A DNA stretch of 64,000 bases from Dama dama (GCF_033118175.1 NC_083701.1:14527501-14591500), one strand, 5' to 3'. Counted from the stretch's first letter, positions 1 to 11,168 are shown. The notes: generated from the sequence alone by a model not told the origin. Numbers and translations: made by a program.

Positions 1-651
1 AATAACTTGCATGACTCTCATGTTCCAGAGCTCTCTATGTGGTCAGGCTGGGGCTCGATCCAGCTGAGAACCACGTACTTGCTTAGCTGCCTTCCCTGCG
101 CATCCTGCTTCCTGCATTTCCTCTTTCCTGAGAGCCCTCCCCATCAGTGAATCACATTCATCCCATCACTGTCTCAGGTGCTGCTTCGATGGCAGTCACC
201 TCGGACAAATAGTAAAGAAGTTCTGGTCTGCCATTCCTCCAAGTTTTTTTCTTTTTTAAAGTCATCCAGGAATTAAAGACTTTGCTTAATCCAAAAAATA
301 TACATTTGAATAATATGGAGGTCATTTACCTCTCAACCTCAGTTATCTGGAATATGGCCATGAATATAGAACAGGCCAACATGGAACCAATTTAGATATT
401 GTAAGATGAAAGGCAGTCTGTACATTCATCATTGAAAACAAGTGCAGGCTCTGATGCCTGATAGATAAACAAATGAGTGATCCCTATTGCGTGTGCTGGA
501 CAAATGAGCCTGGATATACTTGTGACTTGTCCAGCTCAGTTTCCTGTCTGTGATACAAGTCTAAATCTACACACTCACAGTGTTTCTAGGAAAACAAATG
601 GTACATTACATTAAATGGATTAATACATATCACCACTTCAAAAACCAGAGC
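1..651. other. No recognised feature
   Basis: Moderately AT-rich sequence in which I recognise no repeat consensus, exon or RNA gene. An open frame starting at 580 runs straight into the following SINE and is not evidence of coding. Confidence 0.5.
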
Positions 652-894
652 TTTCTTTTATTATACGACTGTGTGTATGCTCAGTTGTATCTGACTCTTT
701 GCAATCCCATGGGTTGTAGCCTTCCAGGCTCCTCTGTCCATGGGATTCTCCAGGCAAGAATACTGGAGTGGGTTACTATTCCTTACTCCAGGGGATCTTC
801 CTGACCCAGGGATTGAGCTTGTATCTCTTACATCTCCTGCATTAGCAGGCAGAATTTTTTACCACTGCCTGGGAAGCCCATTTCTTTTATTATA
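652..894 (-). repeat. Bov-tA SINE with 14-bp TSDs
   Basis: A ruminant tRNA-Glu-headed SINE, inserted antisense. The tail side comes first, the Bov-A body (GGGATTCTCCAGGCAAGAAT) lies in the middle, and the tRNA-like head ends at 880 in CTGGGAAGCCC. The 14-bp repeat TTTCTTTTATTATA at 652-665 recurs at 881-894, so the element proper is 666-880. The intact duplication supports a complete insertion. Confidence 0.95.
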
Positions 895-1404
895 AGGTCT
901 TTATGTGACAGAGAGCATGGTATTTTAGTTCAGTTACAGGCCAATTTCTGTTCAAAGCTGAGGCTGAAAGACCCTTTTTCATATACAAAACAAACAAAAC
1001 TCACCAGCTACAAGCAAAACAAAATTGAACTTGGATGCTGCCTTTTCTTCCTGTCAGGACAGGACTCTGACTAGTCTCAGCTTGAAGGAATTAGATACTA
1101 AAAGGCAGGACCAAACAAGGTTACCTGTCAGGTGAGCAGAACATGTGGTGGACAGACAGAGCCTGGGAATCAGCAAAGAGGGAACCAGCTGAAAGGAACT
1201 TGGAGACCAGAGGCAAACATGTCACCTGCAGCCTAGAGGTCAGCCCAAGAGGAAGAGAGATAAGAGATGCAAAGTTCGGAGGTGAGGTTGGCACAGCTCC
1301 TTAAGAAGTGGGTGAAAGATGAAAGTGACTTTGCTTTAATCCAACAAAAGCGGCTAATATTTACACAGTGCTTTAGTGGTTAAAGCAAATTCCCAAATAT
1401 GTTA
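895..1404. other. No recognised feature
   Basis: Purine-leaning unique-looking sequence with several GGAACC/GAGACCAGAGG-like stretches, but no family I can assign and no credible exon. Confidence 0.45.
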
Positions 1405-1520
1405 CCAGACTGTGGGCTTCCTGAAGGCAGTGCCTTTCCATTTTGATATCCCAACCACATGCAAGGTGCCGGGCACCTAATAGCCAATATCAACAATCAT
1501 TTGTTAACTAAATGATTGCA
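1405..1520 (+). repeat. L2 LINE 3' end (ancient)
   Basis: Resembles the 3' end of LINE2: a GACTGTGGGCTTCCTGAAGG block is followed by a degenerate 'GTGCCGGGCACCTAATAG ... CAATCATTTGTT' tail. Divergence is high, so only the family-level call is offered. Confidence 0.6.
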
Positions 1521-1725
1521 AATAGAGTAAAAACACTGGGGACATAATTCTGGTTTTATTCTCTCACTCACTGATTATTGAGTGAGAGTCCTTAGGGTGA
1601 TCTAGTCTTTTTTGAGCTTTAATGTGTTGATACAAGAAATGAAAATTTAAAATTCGTGTATTTGCAGGGTTGTTGGGAAGTTATACACACATACTATACA
1701 CAAAATGTTGATATACTGTTTGTTT

Positions 1726-1748
1726 TATATATATATATATATATATAT
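1726..1748. repeat. (TA)n microsatellite
   Basis: About eleven uninterrupted TA units, followed by imperfect TA/CA-rich sequence to about 1790. A likely length-polymorphic site. Confidence 0.9.
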
Positions 1749-2379
1749 GTCATATAGATATTTATATCTACATACACACACATGCAAATATACACTCATG
1801 CACATTCAACACCACCTTTGCATCCAGCAAGGTAACCATGACAATATGATGACAGTGACCATGACAGTGAAGGAGTAACTTCCCATGAGGGATTCCTACA
1901 TGGTTTTTTTTTTTGCTACCTCTATTGTTTGAGCAAGTTAGTTTCCAGACAGCTCCACCCAAGTAACAAATAGGTCTTAAGCTTCCCACTTGAGACAAGA
2001 GCAGATAAGAAAGCTGTGTATGTGGCAAGGTGACCTCTGTTATTAAATCAACACAATAGTTCCAGCTCACTCTCCTCTACTTATAAACTGTTCTAAAAGA
2101 AAGTCTAAAAGCCCTGCCATCTCGTCCTCTCAGAGGTAAAAGCTCTCACTGCAGGGGTTTGCTGAGCCTTCCTAAGTCTGGGTAACGCTGGGCCATGAGC
2201 TGGGTGCTTAAACAGTTCATCTCTAGGTTAGATGTGATTTTTTTTTTTTTTTTTTTTCAATTTTCCCAGCTAACCTTTCTCAGTCTGGAAAAATCAGAAT
2301 CTTTTTGCCTTCATCCTGTTCATCATTAGAGGTCCATACCTTTGCCCTCATCTCCCCAACTCTCACCCTTCATTCCACC
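1749..2379. other. No recognised feature; contains poly-T
   Basis: Unassigned sequence with a T(20) run at 2238-2257 that could be the tail of a decayed antisense retroelement, although no body is recognisable beside it. The 100-codon minus-strand frame at 1768-2070 starts in the TA/CA repeat and shows no family features. Confidence 0.45.
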
Positions 2380-2611
2380 AAAATCTGTTTGTGTATGCAC
2401 CCACTCAGTCATGTCTGACTCTTTACAACCCCATGGACTGTAGGCTCCTATGTCCACGGGATTCTCCAGGCAAGGATACTGGAGTGGGTTGCCATTCTCT
2501 TCTCCAGGAGATCTTCCCAACCCAGGGGCTGAACCCATGTCTCTTACATCTCCTGCATTGGTAGGCAAGTTCTTTACCACTAGTGCCACATGGGAAGCTG
2601 AAAATCTGTTT
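2380..2611 (-). repeat. Bov-tA SINE with 11-bp TSDs
   Basis: Antisense Bov-tA body at 2391-2600, flanked by a perfect 11-bp duplication AAAATCTGTTT (2380-2390 and 2601-2611). The overlapping antisense and sense open frames in this interval are chance readings of the SINE. Confidence 0.95.
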
Positions 2612-2948
2612 AGTGATATAATAGAACTGGTTAAGATGGCATTTAATAGAAAGAATGACAGCTGACTCCCCCCACTCTCAGTACCAGCAGTCTTGCTAAA
2701 ACAAGTACACCCACCTATGATCTGACAAGAGGCTGCAGACGAGAGCTCTGCTTGCAATCACTGTGCTCCCAACCTGCTCTTGTCAACCTGGAGGGCGGGG
2801 GAAGAGAGATCATGCTGAAATCAAGGGCCATGAAATATGATAGATGGCAGCTTTCCTTCAAGGAGTTAGCCAAACATGTTTTTGAAATATTTATATGCAG
2901 TTCATCAGCTGACAAAAGTACTTGGTCCATGTGCACTGTGATGGCCTG

Positions 2949-3305
2949 TATTAACATGAGTCCTTTGGACTGCAAGGAGATCCAACCAGTCAATCCTAAA
3001 GGAAATCAGTCCTAGATATTCATTGGAAGGACTGATGCTGAAGCTTAAGTTCCAATACTTTGGGCACTTGATGCAAAGAGTTGATTCATTGAAAAGACCC
3101 TGATGCTGGGAAAGATTGAAGGCAAAGGGTGAAGGGGCAGGCAGAGGATAAGGTGGTTAGATAGCATCACTGACTCAATGGACATGAATCTAAGCAAACT
3201 CTGGGAGCCAGTGGAGGACAGAGGAGCCTGGTGTGCTGCAGTCCATGGGGTCACAGAGAGTTGGACAGGACTTAGCAACTGAACAACTGCAACATATTAA
3301 CATGA
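2949..3305 (+). repeat. 5'-truncated BovB LINE 3' end with TSDs
   Basis: BovB (RTE-clade non-LTR retrotransposon) 3' segment in sense orientation. It starts at the codons for the conserved LRVPWTARRSNQSI block (seen here as GACTGCAAGGAGATCCAACC) and ends in a CAACTGAACAACTGCAACA tail. TSD TATTAACATGA at 2949-2959 and 3295-3305 sets the insertion at 2960-3294. Only about the last tenth of the element is present. Confidence 0.92.
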
Positions 3306-3607
3306 ACCACAGTCATGTATCCAAGCTGGACTTGAAGGAAACTTCAAGTTTCAAGCAAATGCTCAGCAGCATCAGTTTGCCATGGGTGAATGGAAGTAAA
3401 CCATTACAGTAAACCAGTACTATAAGATTCTTTGGAAGAATCCTATTGGCTCTAAGGAAGCTTCTAGCCTGCCTGTAAGCAAGCTGTTGGGAGTGTAAGA
3501 TTTGGTCTCCAGCTAGCAGTTCTCGTGTGGAGGGGTCTAGCTCCTCTCTTTAGAATTCATGGCTACTTAGCTTTTCCCCTTCTTTCGGGCCTCAACCAAA
3601 ACTCTAA
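3306..3607. other. No recognised feature
   Basis: Unassigned AT-moderate sequence between a BovB tail and a CHR SINE; no repeat body or exon seen. Confidence 0.45.
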
Positions 3608-4272
3608 AGTATTTTTTTAATTGTTAACTACTTGTTTATTTTTGGCTATGTTATGTCTCCTTGCTCTGCGTGGTTTTCTCTAGCTGGGACAAGCAGGGGC
3701 TACTCTTCACTGTGGTGCACTGGCTTCTCTTGTGGTGGTTTCTTTTTCTTTTTTTCAATTTTATTTTAAAATTTCATTTTTAATACAGGATAAATTGCAT
3801 TGCAATGTTGTGCTGGTTTCTGTCATACATCAACAGGAATCAGCCATAAGTGTACCTGTATACTCTCCCTCTTGAACCTCCCTCCCGACCCACTCATCCT
3901 ATCCATCTAGGTTGTCACAGATTACCAAGCTGGGCTCCCAGTGTTATATGGCAGCTTCCCACTAGCTATTTTACACAGAGTAGTGTATATACGTCAATAC
4001 TACTTTTTCAATCCGTCCCACCCTCTCCTTCCCCAACTGTGTCCACAAGTCCTCTCTTTACATCTGTGTCTCTATTCCTGCCCTGCAAATAGGTTCTTGT
4101 GGTGGTTTCCTTTGTTGTGGAGCAGCAGCTCTAGGCTGTGTGGGCTGCAGTAGTTGCGGTACATGGGTTTAGTTGCCCCAAGGCATGTGGAATCTTCCCA
4201 GACCAGGGATTGAACCCCTGTCCCCTGCACTGGTAGGCCGATGCTTAACCAGTGGATCACCAGGGAAGTCCC
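3608..4272 (-). repeat. CHR-type tRNA-derived SINE, split by L1
   Basis: Cetartiodactyl CHR-family SINE in antisense. The A-rich end and a GGCTATGTTATGTCTCC-type tail occupy 3608-3742. The remainder resumes at 4110 with TGTTGTGGAGCAGCAGCTCT and ends in the tRNA-like head ACCAGGGAAGTCCC at 4258-4271. The halves are separated by an L1 insertion. An imperfect flanking duplication (around 3598-3610 and 4273-4284) may be its original TSD. Confidence 0.88.
3728..4109 (-). repeat. L1 3'-UTR fragment inserted in the CHR SINE
   Basis: Antisense ruminant L1 3'-UTR (TGGTTTCTGTCATACATCAA and CCCTGCAAATAGG are typical), preceded by a T-rich tail. The 15-bp duplication TCTTGTGGTGGTTTC at 3728-3742 and 4095-4109 is host CHR sequence, so the L1 occupies 3743-4094. 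It has no ORF2 coding remnant. Confidence 0.92.
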
Positions 4273-4484
4273 AAAGCTCTAAGTTCTATAGGACATTTGT
4301 TGTAATCCTTTTACCCACAAGGAACTGTGTCACAAAGAGATTGATTGAAAATGCTGGAGATTGTTCAATTTGTAAGAGCAAAAGTTGGATTTAAACCCTG
4401 ACCCATTCTTCTCCCGTGCTAATAGTCTTTCCCATCTTCCAAGTTTTTTGTGTCCTCTTTAAAGTTTCCTTGGACCAGAAAGAA

Positions 4485-4600
4485 GGAACTGCGCTTAATC
4501 CCATTTTACAGATGAGATAATAAACCTTAAAAAGTTAAAAGAACAAAAACAAAACACTTGCTCAAGATTACTCCCATGGACTGCTTAGAGTCCCAACAGA
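4485..4600 (-). repeat. MIR SINE fragment
   Basis: Antisense MIR signature CCCATTTTACAGATGAGATA followed by AAAGTTAAAAG and ACTTGCTCAAG. Strongly diverged; flanks 4285-4484 and 4601-4727 hold nothing recognised. Confidence 0.6.
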
Positions 4601-4727
4601 AAACAGACGGCTATGCAGGGGAGATTACTTTAAAAACAATTTAATAAAAAATTATTTGAAAAGGTAAGAATGGTATTAGGAAGCCACAGGGATTAGCGTG
4701 ATACTTCTGGACTAGTTAGCAACAGGG

Positions 4728-4990
4728 TTGTTACCCATAGGACTAAAGGGAGGAGAGGAGAGGATTGTGTCCCAAGGGACACCTCGAGAGGAGCAGGGAC
4801 CTCACGTGGTAGGAGTCACACTCCAGGAGGAAGCTGGCCCACCTGCATCTCCTCTCAACTTCCAACCTCCACTGGGGGCTAAACCCAGTGAGGAGCCGGA
4901 GGGCACTGGAGCTTGTTGAAGTGGTCCCTGCAGGATGGCCTCCCAGAGCAGAGAGCCCATGAAGGATGGAGAGCGGATCTGGCCCACTCA
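4728..4990. repeat. Possible old interspersed repeat, family unassigned
   Basis: A locally GC-richer block containing CCTCCACTGGGGGCTAAACC and GGATGGAGAGCGGATCTGG, a phrase pattern I associate with a mammal-wide dispersed repeat but cannot name. A similar CTCCCACTGGCATAGAACCC phrase occurs near 19.73 kb. The 63-codon frame here is not supported as a gene. Confidence 0.35.
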
Positions 4991-5744
4991 GTTAGTCATG
5001 ACAGAACTGGGAGCTGAAACCATGTCTGCCTGCACCAAACCCAGTGCCATCTCTTGTTGCCTCTGCCCTTATTTCTTCACCTGGCTGTGACACTTTGTAA
5101 ACATTCTCAGGGAGGGGACCTTTATTTATTTATTTTTTTTTAGCCATCTTTATAAATGGTGCCATCCCAAGCACACAAAGACATTCAGTTTGTTGACTGA
5201 ATGAATTAATGGATGGAGGGACAGGCTACAGATAAATTTGAAACACATGGGGACAGTATAAGCAAAGTGAAAGAAATGGTATGCATTGCAGTAACTCCCT
5301 CATTTAAACCTGACATATATCAGCACTTGAATTCCTTGATGAGTCACCCAAGTTCATTTGTGTAATGACAATAGCTTAAGCCATTTATGAGCTCAGATCA
5401 CTAGCTCTAAAGTCAGTCTTTCTCTTTATTAACTCCAATAGGGAAAAATCTCAGGGAAGGACTCTGACTGGCTAGACTTTGACCAGTTACTACAATCAGG
5501 GAAGAAGGGCCCTGTTATTGGTCCACTTGGGTCACAAGCCCCTCCTATGATAAAGATGGCAGGGCCCATTACTATAAGAAAGAAATTAATCACATAGGTG
5601 AGACCATGGGGGGATTGTGATCTGGGTAGTCACTTTCATCTCCATTTTCCATAAGTTCTTATTAGGAACAAATTACAACAGGTGATATTTAGAGGCCGAC
5701 TCTGGGGTGACTGCAAAAAAGAAAAGAAATGTAGGGGGAAGGAA
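4991..5744. other. No clear feature; possible L2 tail
   Basis: A T-rich patch near 5120-5140 is followed at 5150-5215 by CACAAAGACATTCAGTTTGTTGACTGAATGAAT-like sequence that could be an L2 3' terminus. The rest is unassigned. Confidence 0.4.
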
Positions 5745-5970
5745 ACTGAAGTTTATTAAACATCCTCATGTGCTATGTAATATTCCAAGTGCTACATACT
5801 AGCTTGTTTCATTTTTACAACAGTACCACAAACTCTATATTTTATTCTCCGTTTTTAAAAAGAATAAACTGAAGCTCACAGCAATGCAGTGATCTGCCCA
5901 AGTTTAAAATTAGTAAATATAGGCTAAGATTGAATCTAGATTTGTATAGTTCTAATATCTATGCCCTTTC
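5745..5970 (-). repeat. MIR SINE
   Basis: Antisense MIR across nearly its full length: GTGCTATGTAATATTCCAAG, then a weak 'tttacaacagtacca' core, AAACTGAAGCTCACAGCAA and GATTGAATCTAG. Typical old-mammalian divergence. Confidence 0.8.
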
Positions 5971-6174
5971 CTTTGGACGCAACATCTCTTAGTCCTGGAG
6001 ACATTGAGGATGGAGGGATAATACCCATCTGCAGAAATTCTGTGTATCAAGCAGATGTTTCTTCACAAAAATGAAACAGAGCCCTATTTATGTATGGGTC
6101 ACTTGGTCAGAGCAGAATCAAAATCCCGGCATGTATTGCAGAATAAATACTGTTTTTCATCAGTAAAATCCCAA

Positions 6175-6550
6175 TAGAGAGACATTCTACAAAATATCTG
6201 ACCCATATTCCTCAAAACTGTAAAGGTCTTCAAAAACAGGAAAAGACCGAGACACAAACCAGAAGAGACTAAAGAGACATGACAAGTACTTGCAATGTGT
6301 TATCCTACATTTGGTCCTGGAACAGAAAAGAGGTGTTAATGGAGAAACTGGTGAAATCCAAATAAAGTCTGGAGTTTGGTTAAAAATAGTGCACCAATGT
6401 TTGTTCCTTACTTTTGATAAACATACCATGGTAACATAAGATGATAGTGATAGTGGATGCTGGATGAAGAATACATGGATATTTTTCATACCATCTTTAC
6501 AATTGTTCTATCAGTTTAAAATTATTCTAAAATTTAAAGTTTATTGAAAC
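6175..6550 (+). repeat. Ancient L1 (L1M-type) 3' UTR
   Basis: Matches the old L1 3'-UTR pattern: GAGACATTCTACAAAATATC, then GTTATCCTACATTTGGTCC and GGAACAGAAAAGAGGTGTTA, ending with AAAATTATTCTAAAATTTAA before a terminal A-rich stretch. The same family recurs, interrupted, at 51.1-52.7 kb. Confidence 0.78.
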
Positions 6551-6674
6551 AAACCTGTGTTTTGTTTATCTCCCTTAAGTAAAAACACGAACACTTGCAG
6601 AGCCCTGGAGCAACCTGCTGGTGGAAGCTCATTAGTGACTCTGATGAAGGGTCTCTGGAGCTCCTGACATAGGG

Positions 6675-7045
6675 TGTTATGGACTGAATGTTTGTGTCCC
6701 ACCAAAATTCCTTTATTGAAGCCTTAATCCCCGATGTGATGGTATTTTGGGATGGTGCATTTGTGAGTTGGTTGGACTTAGATGAGGTCATGAAGATGAG
6801 GCCCTGTGATGGGATTCTTGTCCATATACGAAGAGGAAGAGAACCAGAGCTGGTTCACTCTCCATTATGTGAAGACACCTGCAAAGGTGACCATCTGCAC
6901 GTCAGGAAGAGAGTTCTCACCAGGACCAAATCTACCAGCACCTTCATCATGAACTTCCCCACCTCCAGAACTGTGAGAAAGAAATGTCTCTTTAAGACAC
7001 CTAGTCTGTGTTATAGTGTTATAGCAGACTGGTCTAACTAAGACA
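6675..7045 (+). repeat. Solo MaLR-type LTR (ERVL-MaLR)
   Basis: A 371-bp LTR-like unit opening TGTTATGGACTGAATGTTTG and closing ...CTAACTAAGACA. It contains the MaLR phrases CCTCCAGAACTGTGAGAAAG and GTCATGAAGATGAGGCCCTG. No internal retroviral region adjoins it, so it reads as a solo LTR of the MST/MLT1 group. The 117-codon frame inside is not a gene. A 5-bp TSD is not convincing. Confidence 0.85.
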
Positions 7046-7379
7046 CAGAGGGTGACATATGTCATTATGGGTCTCAAGCTAAAGGAATAACACCCTAAAA
7101 TAAGATTGCAGCCACATGATGGAGTTGATAACGGTTTAATTTTGCTCAAGGCTCAGGTTCCATGCAAGCAAATTTTCCCCCTACACACGCCCTGTTAATA
7201 TGCCTTCAGTTCAGACTATGGTATCTTTAAATCTCATTTACTTCTGTGATACATCCGAGTCACCCATCTAGGGTGATACCTAAACCATGTTGAGGTGTCC
7301 CAGCACCCCCCTCCCCAGATGCTTCTCATCTCCACTCCTGTCCTTGGCTTCCCTGGTTTCTTTTGGTTTAGAAATATCA
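7046..7379. other. No recognised feature
   Basis: Unassigned sequence with a C-rich patch near 7300-7317; no repeat or exon recognised. Confidence 0.45.
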
Positions 7380-7900
7380 CAGACCAGAGAGAGACTTACT
7401 AATATGCTTTACTAATGATGCCTGGCCTCAAATGTACCACTTAGACGACTTACTGAAAATGAAGAATGTCCCTCCATTACAGTTTTTACAGATGATAAAA
7501 CTGCACAACCCCCTGATTATATTATGGCTCCTCACTCCTGTTAATGATGTCTGATTTTTTATCCAGTGGAACATGGAAAGAAATGACATGTACCACTTCC
7601 TGATAGTCTGGCCCATAAAAACCTCCCATGGACAATCCTCTCTCACTTAACCCCCTTCCTGGCTTGATGTTGCAGTCCAGGGACTGTTCATGGCATTGAA
7701 ACCTCCATCAATCTGGCTCTGTGTGAGGCAGAACTAACTGGAACTCTAACCCACAGCCCTACCCCTTGCCATTGGGATCATCTTATGGGGGCTTACAGGA
7801 GTGAAAAACTTTATATACCTGGGAATTAAACTTTATATGAGTGAGAAATAAACTTCCATTATATTGAGTCAAGGATATTTCAAGGTTTATTTGTCGTAAT
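7380..7900 (+). repeat. Possible ancient LTR fragment
   Basis: GGCCCATAAAAACCTCCCAT, CTTCCTGGCTTGATGTTGCA and GAGTGAGAAATAAACTTCCA occur in an order resembling the U3/R portion of old mammalian ERV LTRs, with a TATA-like element (CATAAAAAC) and a polyadenylation signal (AATAAA). The family is uncertain and the ends are undefined. Confidence 0.45.
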
Positions 7901-8103
7901 CACTGGCCCTATATCAATTAACATAACCATCTCCCTGAGGATTCCTTTTCCACTCTTTCTGATCTTGTCTTCCTCCAAATCACTCTCCTAACTATAATTA
8001 ACAATGTAGATTTCAGCTGCTTACACACTTACAACTAATGTATTAATAGTACTCAGCAAAGAAACTTTTGATTACAAAGAATCACCTCTTTAAAGGGAGG
8101 AGT

Positions 8104-8337
8104 ATATTAAATAATGGGCTTCCCTGGTGTCTCAGTGGTGAAGAATGCCCCTGTCAATGCAGGAGAGGCAGATTTGACCCCGGGTTGGGAAGATTCCCCA
8201 GAGAAGGAAATGGCAGCACATGTCAATATTCTTGCCTGGGAAATCCCATGGACAGAGGCGAGCGGTGGGCTATAGTCCATGGGGTCGCAAAGAGTTGGAC
8301 ACAACTTAGCGACTGATTACACACAATATTAAATAAT
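8104..8337 (+). repeat. Bov-tA SINE with 12-bp TSDs
   Basis: Sense Bov-tA: tRNA-like head GGGCTTCCCTGGTGTCTCAG, then the GAGAAGGAAATGGCAGCACA body, ending in a GACTGATTACACACA tail. TSD ATATTAAATAAT at 8104-8115 and 8326-8337 brackets the element (8116-8325). Confidence 0.95.
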
Positions 8338-8364
8338 ATTTATTTTCTACAGCATACCATCTTT

Positions 8365-8740
8365 CATTCAAGCCACAATTATAAGACCCTTACTATGTTC
8401 TCTGGCCTACTGTAGACACTAGAGAGACAGCAATGAGAGTCATCTGCTGCCATCAGCACCTCTTGGTCTAGTGCTAAAATAGATAACAGTAATTTGAAAG
8501 TCATAGGATTTCATGTAAGTCAAAGGAGGGACATCTAATTCAACTTGGACTTGAACCAGATAAGTCACCCTAAGGAAGGATCTGATTTGAGTCTTAAAGA
8601 ATGAGTAGGATCCAAACAAAGTTTCCTTGGAAACTTCATTTTGTGTCAGGCCAGAATGAAAGGCATATGACTGGGGTATGGGTGTGGTGAGAGAGAAACT
8701 GGTCATTGTAGCTGGGACCAAACCCTGAAGGTGCATCAAG
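8365..8740 (+). repeat. L2 LINE 3' region (ancient)
   Basis: Degenerate L2: TTCATTCAAGCCACAATTAT with the 'accctTACTATGTTCTCTGGCC' motif, then GAGTCTTAAAGAATGAGTAG and GGCCAGAATGAAAGGCATAT. It is contiguous over nearly 400 bp, so more than the terminal piece survives. Confidence 0.65.
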
Positions 8741-9087
8741 TTGAAGGTTAACGTGCATCTAACGCTATCTGTTCTTGTCTTTTAGTAAGATACCATGTCG
8801 TGATTGATTTCTCAGTCCCTACATCAAAGATAATTCCTGTTCTCTGTACAGAGCTCTTCCTGTGTGCTAAGCACAACTATCAGCTTATAGCCAGTTTTGC
8901 TTGATTTCTCTCCATCTTCTTTCCTCTTGTATTATTTTGAAGGAAATTTCAAACACCTATCTTTTCATCTGTAAATTGTACAATATGCATCTTTGAAACA
9001 TAAGGTTGAAAAATAATAATACCCACAATGTAATTATCACTTCCTCCTGCAAAAACCCAAACACAAACAAAAAACAAAACCAAGATT
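8741..9087. other. Mostly unassigned; possible old L1 piece
   Basis: At about 8930-9050, TTTTGAAGGAAATTTCAAACA and CACAATGTAATTATCACTTC resemble a fossil L1M 3' segment. The rest is unassigned. Confidence 0.4.
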
Positions 9088-9790
9088 TGCAGCAAGCAAA
9101 ATAATAGCTCCCAAAGATGTTCACATCCTGATCCCTGAACCTGTGAATGTGTTACATGCAGTAGAGAATTAACATGGCATATGAAAGTATGGTTGCGAAT
9201 AGGCAGACCTTAAAATAGGGTGATTATCCTGGATTATCCAGTAGAACCCAGTGTAAACACAAGGATCCTTAAAGGGAAGGAGGGAAACAGAGGGAGAACC
9301 AGAGAGAGGGCAGCGTGAGAAGGATTCAACCAGATGCTTTTGGTCTTGAAGATGGAAGAAGGGGGCCCTGAGCCAAGAAATAGAGGTGACCTATAAAAGC
9401 TGGAAAAATTAAGGAGAGAGATTCTCCTCTTGAGTCTCCAGAAAGAAGGCAGCTCTGATGACTCATATGCCCAATGAGACCCCTTTCAAATCTCAGAACT
9501 GTAAGATAATTAATGTGTGTTGTGTTAAGCTACTACATGTGTGTGTGCTAAGTCGCTTCTCTGTGACCTTGTGGACTGTAGCCTATCAGGTTCCTCTGTT
9601 CTTGGGATTCTCCAGGTAAGAATGCTGGAGTGCGTTGCTATGCCCTTCTCCAGGGGATCTTCCTGATCCGGGGATTCAACCCAGGTCTCTTACATCTCCT
9701 GAATTGGCAGGTAGGTTACAAAGGCCACATGGGAAGCCATTTAAGCTGTTTGTTGTAATTTGTTACAGCAGCAATAGGGGACTAATGCAA
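9088..9790 (+). repeat. MLT1-type LTR (ERVL-MaLR), split by a SINE
   Basis: MLT1 LTR beginning near AAATAATAGCTCCCAAAGAT. It includes GATTATCCTGGATTATCCAG and AATGAGACCCCTTTCAAATC, and ends at TTGTTACAGCAGCAATAGGG followed by ACTAATGCA. A Bov-tA interrupts the last 60 bp. No internal ERV sequence is present. Confidence 0.88.
9525..9747 (-). repeat. Bov-tA SINE inside the MLT1 LTR
   Basis: Antisense Bov-tA, body about 9532-9740, with a short duplication TTAAGCT (9525-9531 and 9741-9747) of LTR sequence. The copy lacks part of the tRNA-like head side: GGCAGGTAGGTTACAAAGGC replaces the usual 'ctttaccactagtgcc' region. Confidence 0.85.
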
Positions 9791-10149
9791 CAATAATCAC
9801 TTAGCATCATTAAATATTCAGTCAGTTAGCTTAATATTTGAACTAACTAGCTTATAATTCTAGTCATTATAATTTTATATTTGGACTAAAAGTCTGAAAT
9901 ACTGCTTAAGGTCTGCATTTGACCAGCTATTTCAGTCGAAGTACATTGCTTCTTAAATGGAAGGTTATTCTTGATGAAAGTTCTCTTATTTATTCATTTG
10001 CTCATTCTTTTTTTTTTTTTTTCATATGCCCTTTCTTCAGATAGCACACAGTAGCAAGGACCTACTATGAGTTATTGATTGTGCTAGCTCTTGGGAAGGT
10101 AGGATCTATTAAGACCCATTCTTTCATCCTGAAGACAAGTAGCAACAGG
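9791..10149. other. No clear feature; poly-T
   Basis: AT-rich sequence with a T(14) run around 10008-10021. The following GCACACAGTAGCAAGGACCTAC could be an L2 relic but is too weak to call. Confidence 0.4.
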
Positions 10150-10420
10150 ATAGTACAAAGATAAAAAATACACATTCTGGGAACATACTTTCTGGGTTAA
10201 TTTCAGCTCTGCTCACTACCAGCTGCATGATGTAATTTTAGGCTAGTTAACTAACATCTCTGACTCTCAGCCTTTTCATATATAAAATGGAGTCAAAAGT
10301 GTTACCTATCTGCAAGATGTAACATGAAAACTAAATGACTCCATTAATATAGATAGAACCCATGGAACACAGCTTAGAATACCGTTAAGCATTCTGCAAG
10401 GTTCTTGCTTATTATTCTAT
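10150..10420 (+). repeat. MIR SINE
   Basis: Sense MIR: GGGTTAATTTCAGCTCTGCT, ACCAGCTGCATGATGTAATT, CTCAGCCTTTTCATATATAA with AATGGAGTC, and a diverged 3' part (GAACCCATGGAACACAGCTT). Confidence 0.8.
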
Positions 10421-10429
10421 ACCAAGGAT

Positions 10430-10590
10430 TGATGGTCTTGGGTCAGACAGATTTTGCTCAAGATCTAAATTCTCACTTTCTCATCTACAAAACTGGGATT
10501 AATAATAGGAACCTAAATATTTAATGAAATAAATATTTTTTATAGTACATAGAACCCAGTAAATAATAGATGTAAGTGGTACTAACTTTT
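10430..10590 (+). repeat. Second MIR SINE fragment
   Basis: Directly follows the previous MIR in the same orientation: GGGTCAGACAGATTTTGCTC, then TCATCTACAAAACTGGGATT and GTACATAGAACCCAGTAAAT. The central tRNA-derived part is missing. It could be an independent insertion or a local duplication. Confidence 0.65.
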
Positions 10591-11129
10591 ATTGTTCACT
10601 TGGTTTCTCATTTTACTTAAGAATTTCCAAGATCAGTGATGTGATATAAAATTTTTTTAACTAAATGGAGAAAAGCCAAGCAGTGCTCCTTTATTCCACC
10701 AAGTCAGTCACCCATTTTTGCTTCTGTGCTATGGAAGGAGGAAGCAGACTACTACTAGGGGTTCAAAATAGTTATAAGAAGCATGGTGTGGAGAAACACC
10801 CTAAGGTAATTCACATTAATAGTTGCCCTTGATGCCATCTCCTGTGTGCACAAAACCTGTGACTTGATTCTAAGCAACAGAATATGGGAAAGGTGATGGA
10901 TGTCACTTTCTTGACTAAGTTATGTTATATATCAAAGAGCCTCCCTCCTCTCCAAGAGGAGGCAATAGAAGCGTTTTTTTTTTTAAGGAAAATTCCAAGT
11001 TAGCTGGAAAGTCATCCTTTGCTCTCACTATGTCATAGTCCTCTTCTGGCATGACCTGACTTTTCAATGAAGCACTTTAAGTATCCTTACAATCTGCTGA
11101 ATTTGACTAATATGGCTGATCAAGAAGAG
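10591..11129. other. No recognised feature
   Basis: Unassigned sequence with a T(11) run near 10974-10984; no repeat body or exon identified. Confidence 0.45.
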
Positions 11130-11168
11130 GGCGTGCCCCACCATGTTCTTCGCAGCACTATCCAGAAT

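Noticed and set aside
6675..7045. Endogenous retrovirus with coding capacity
   Set aside because: Only an LTR is present; no gag, pol or env-like sequence adjoins it.
8116..8200. tRNA gene
   Set aside because: The tRNA-like sequence is the head of a Bov-tA SINE, bounded by TSDs; the same head recurs in many copies.
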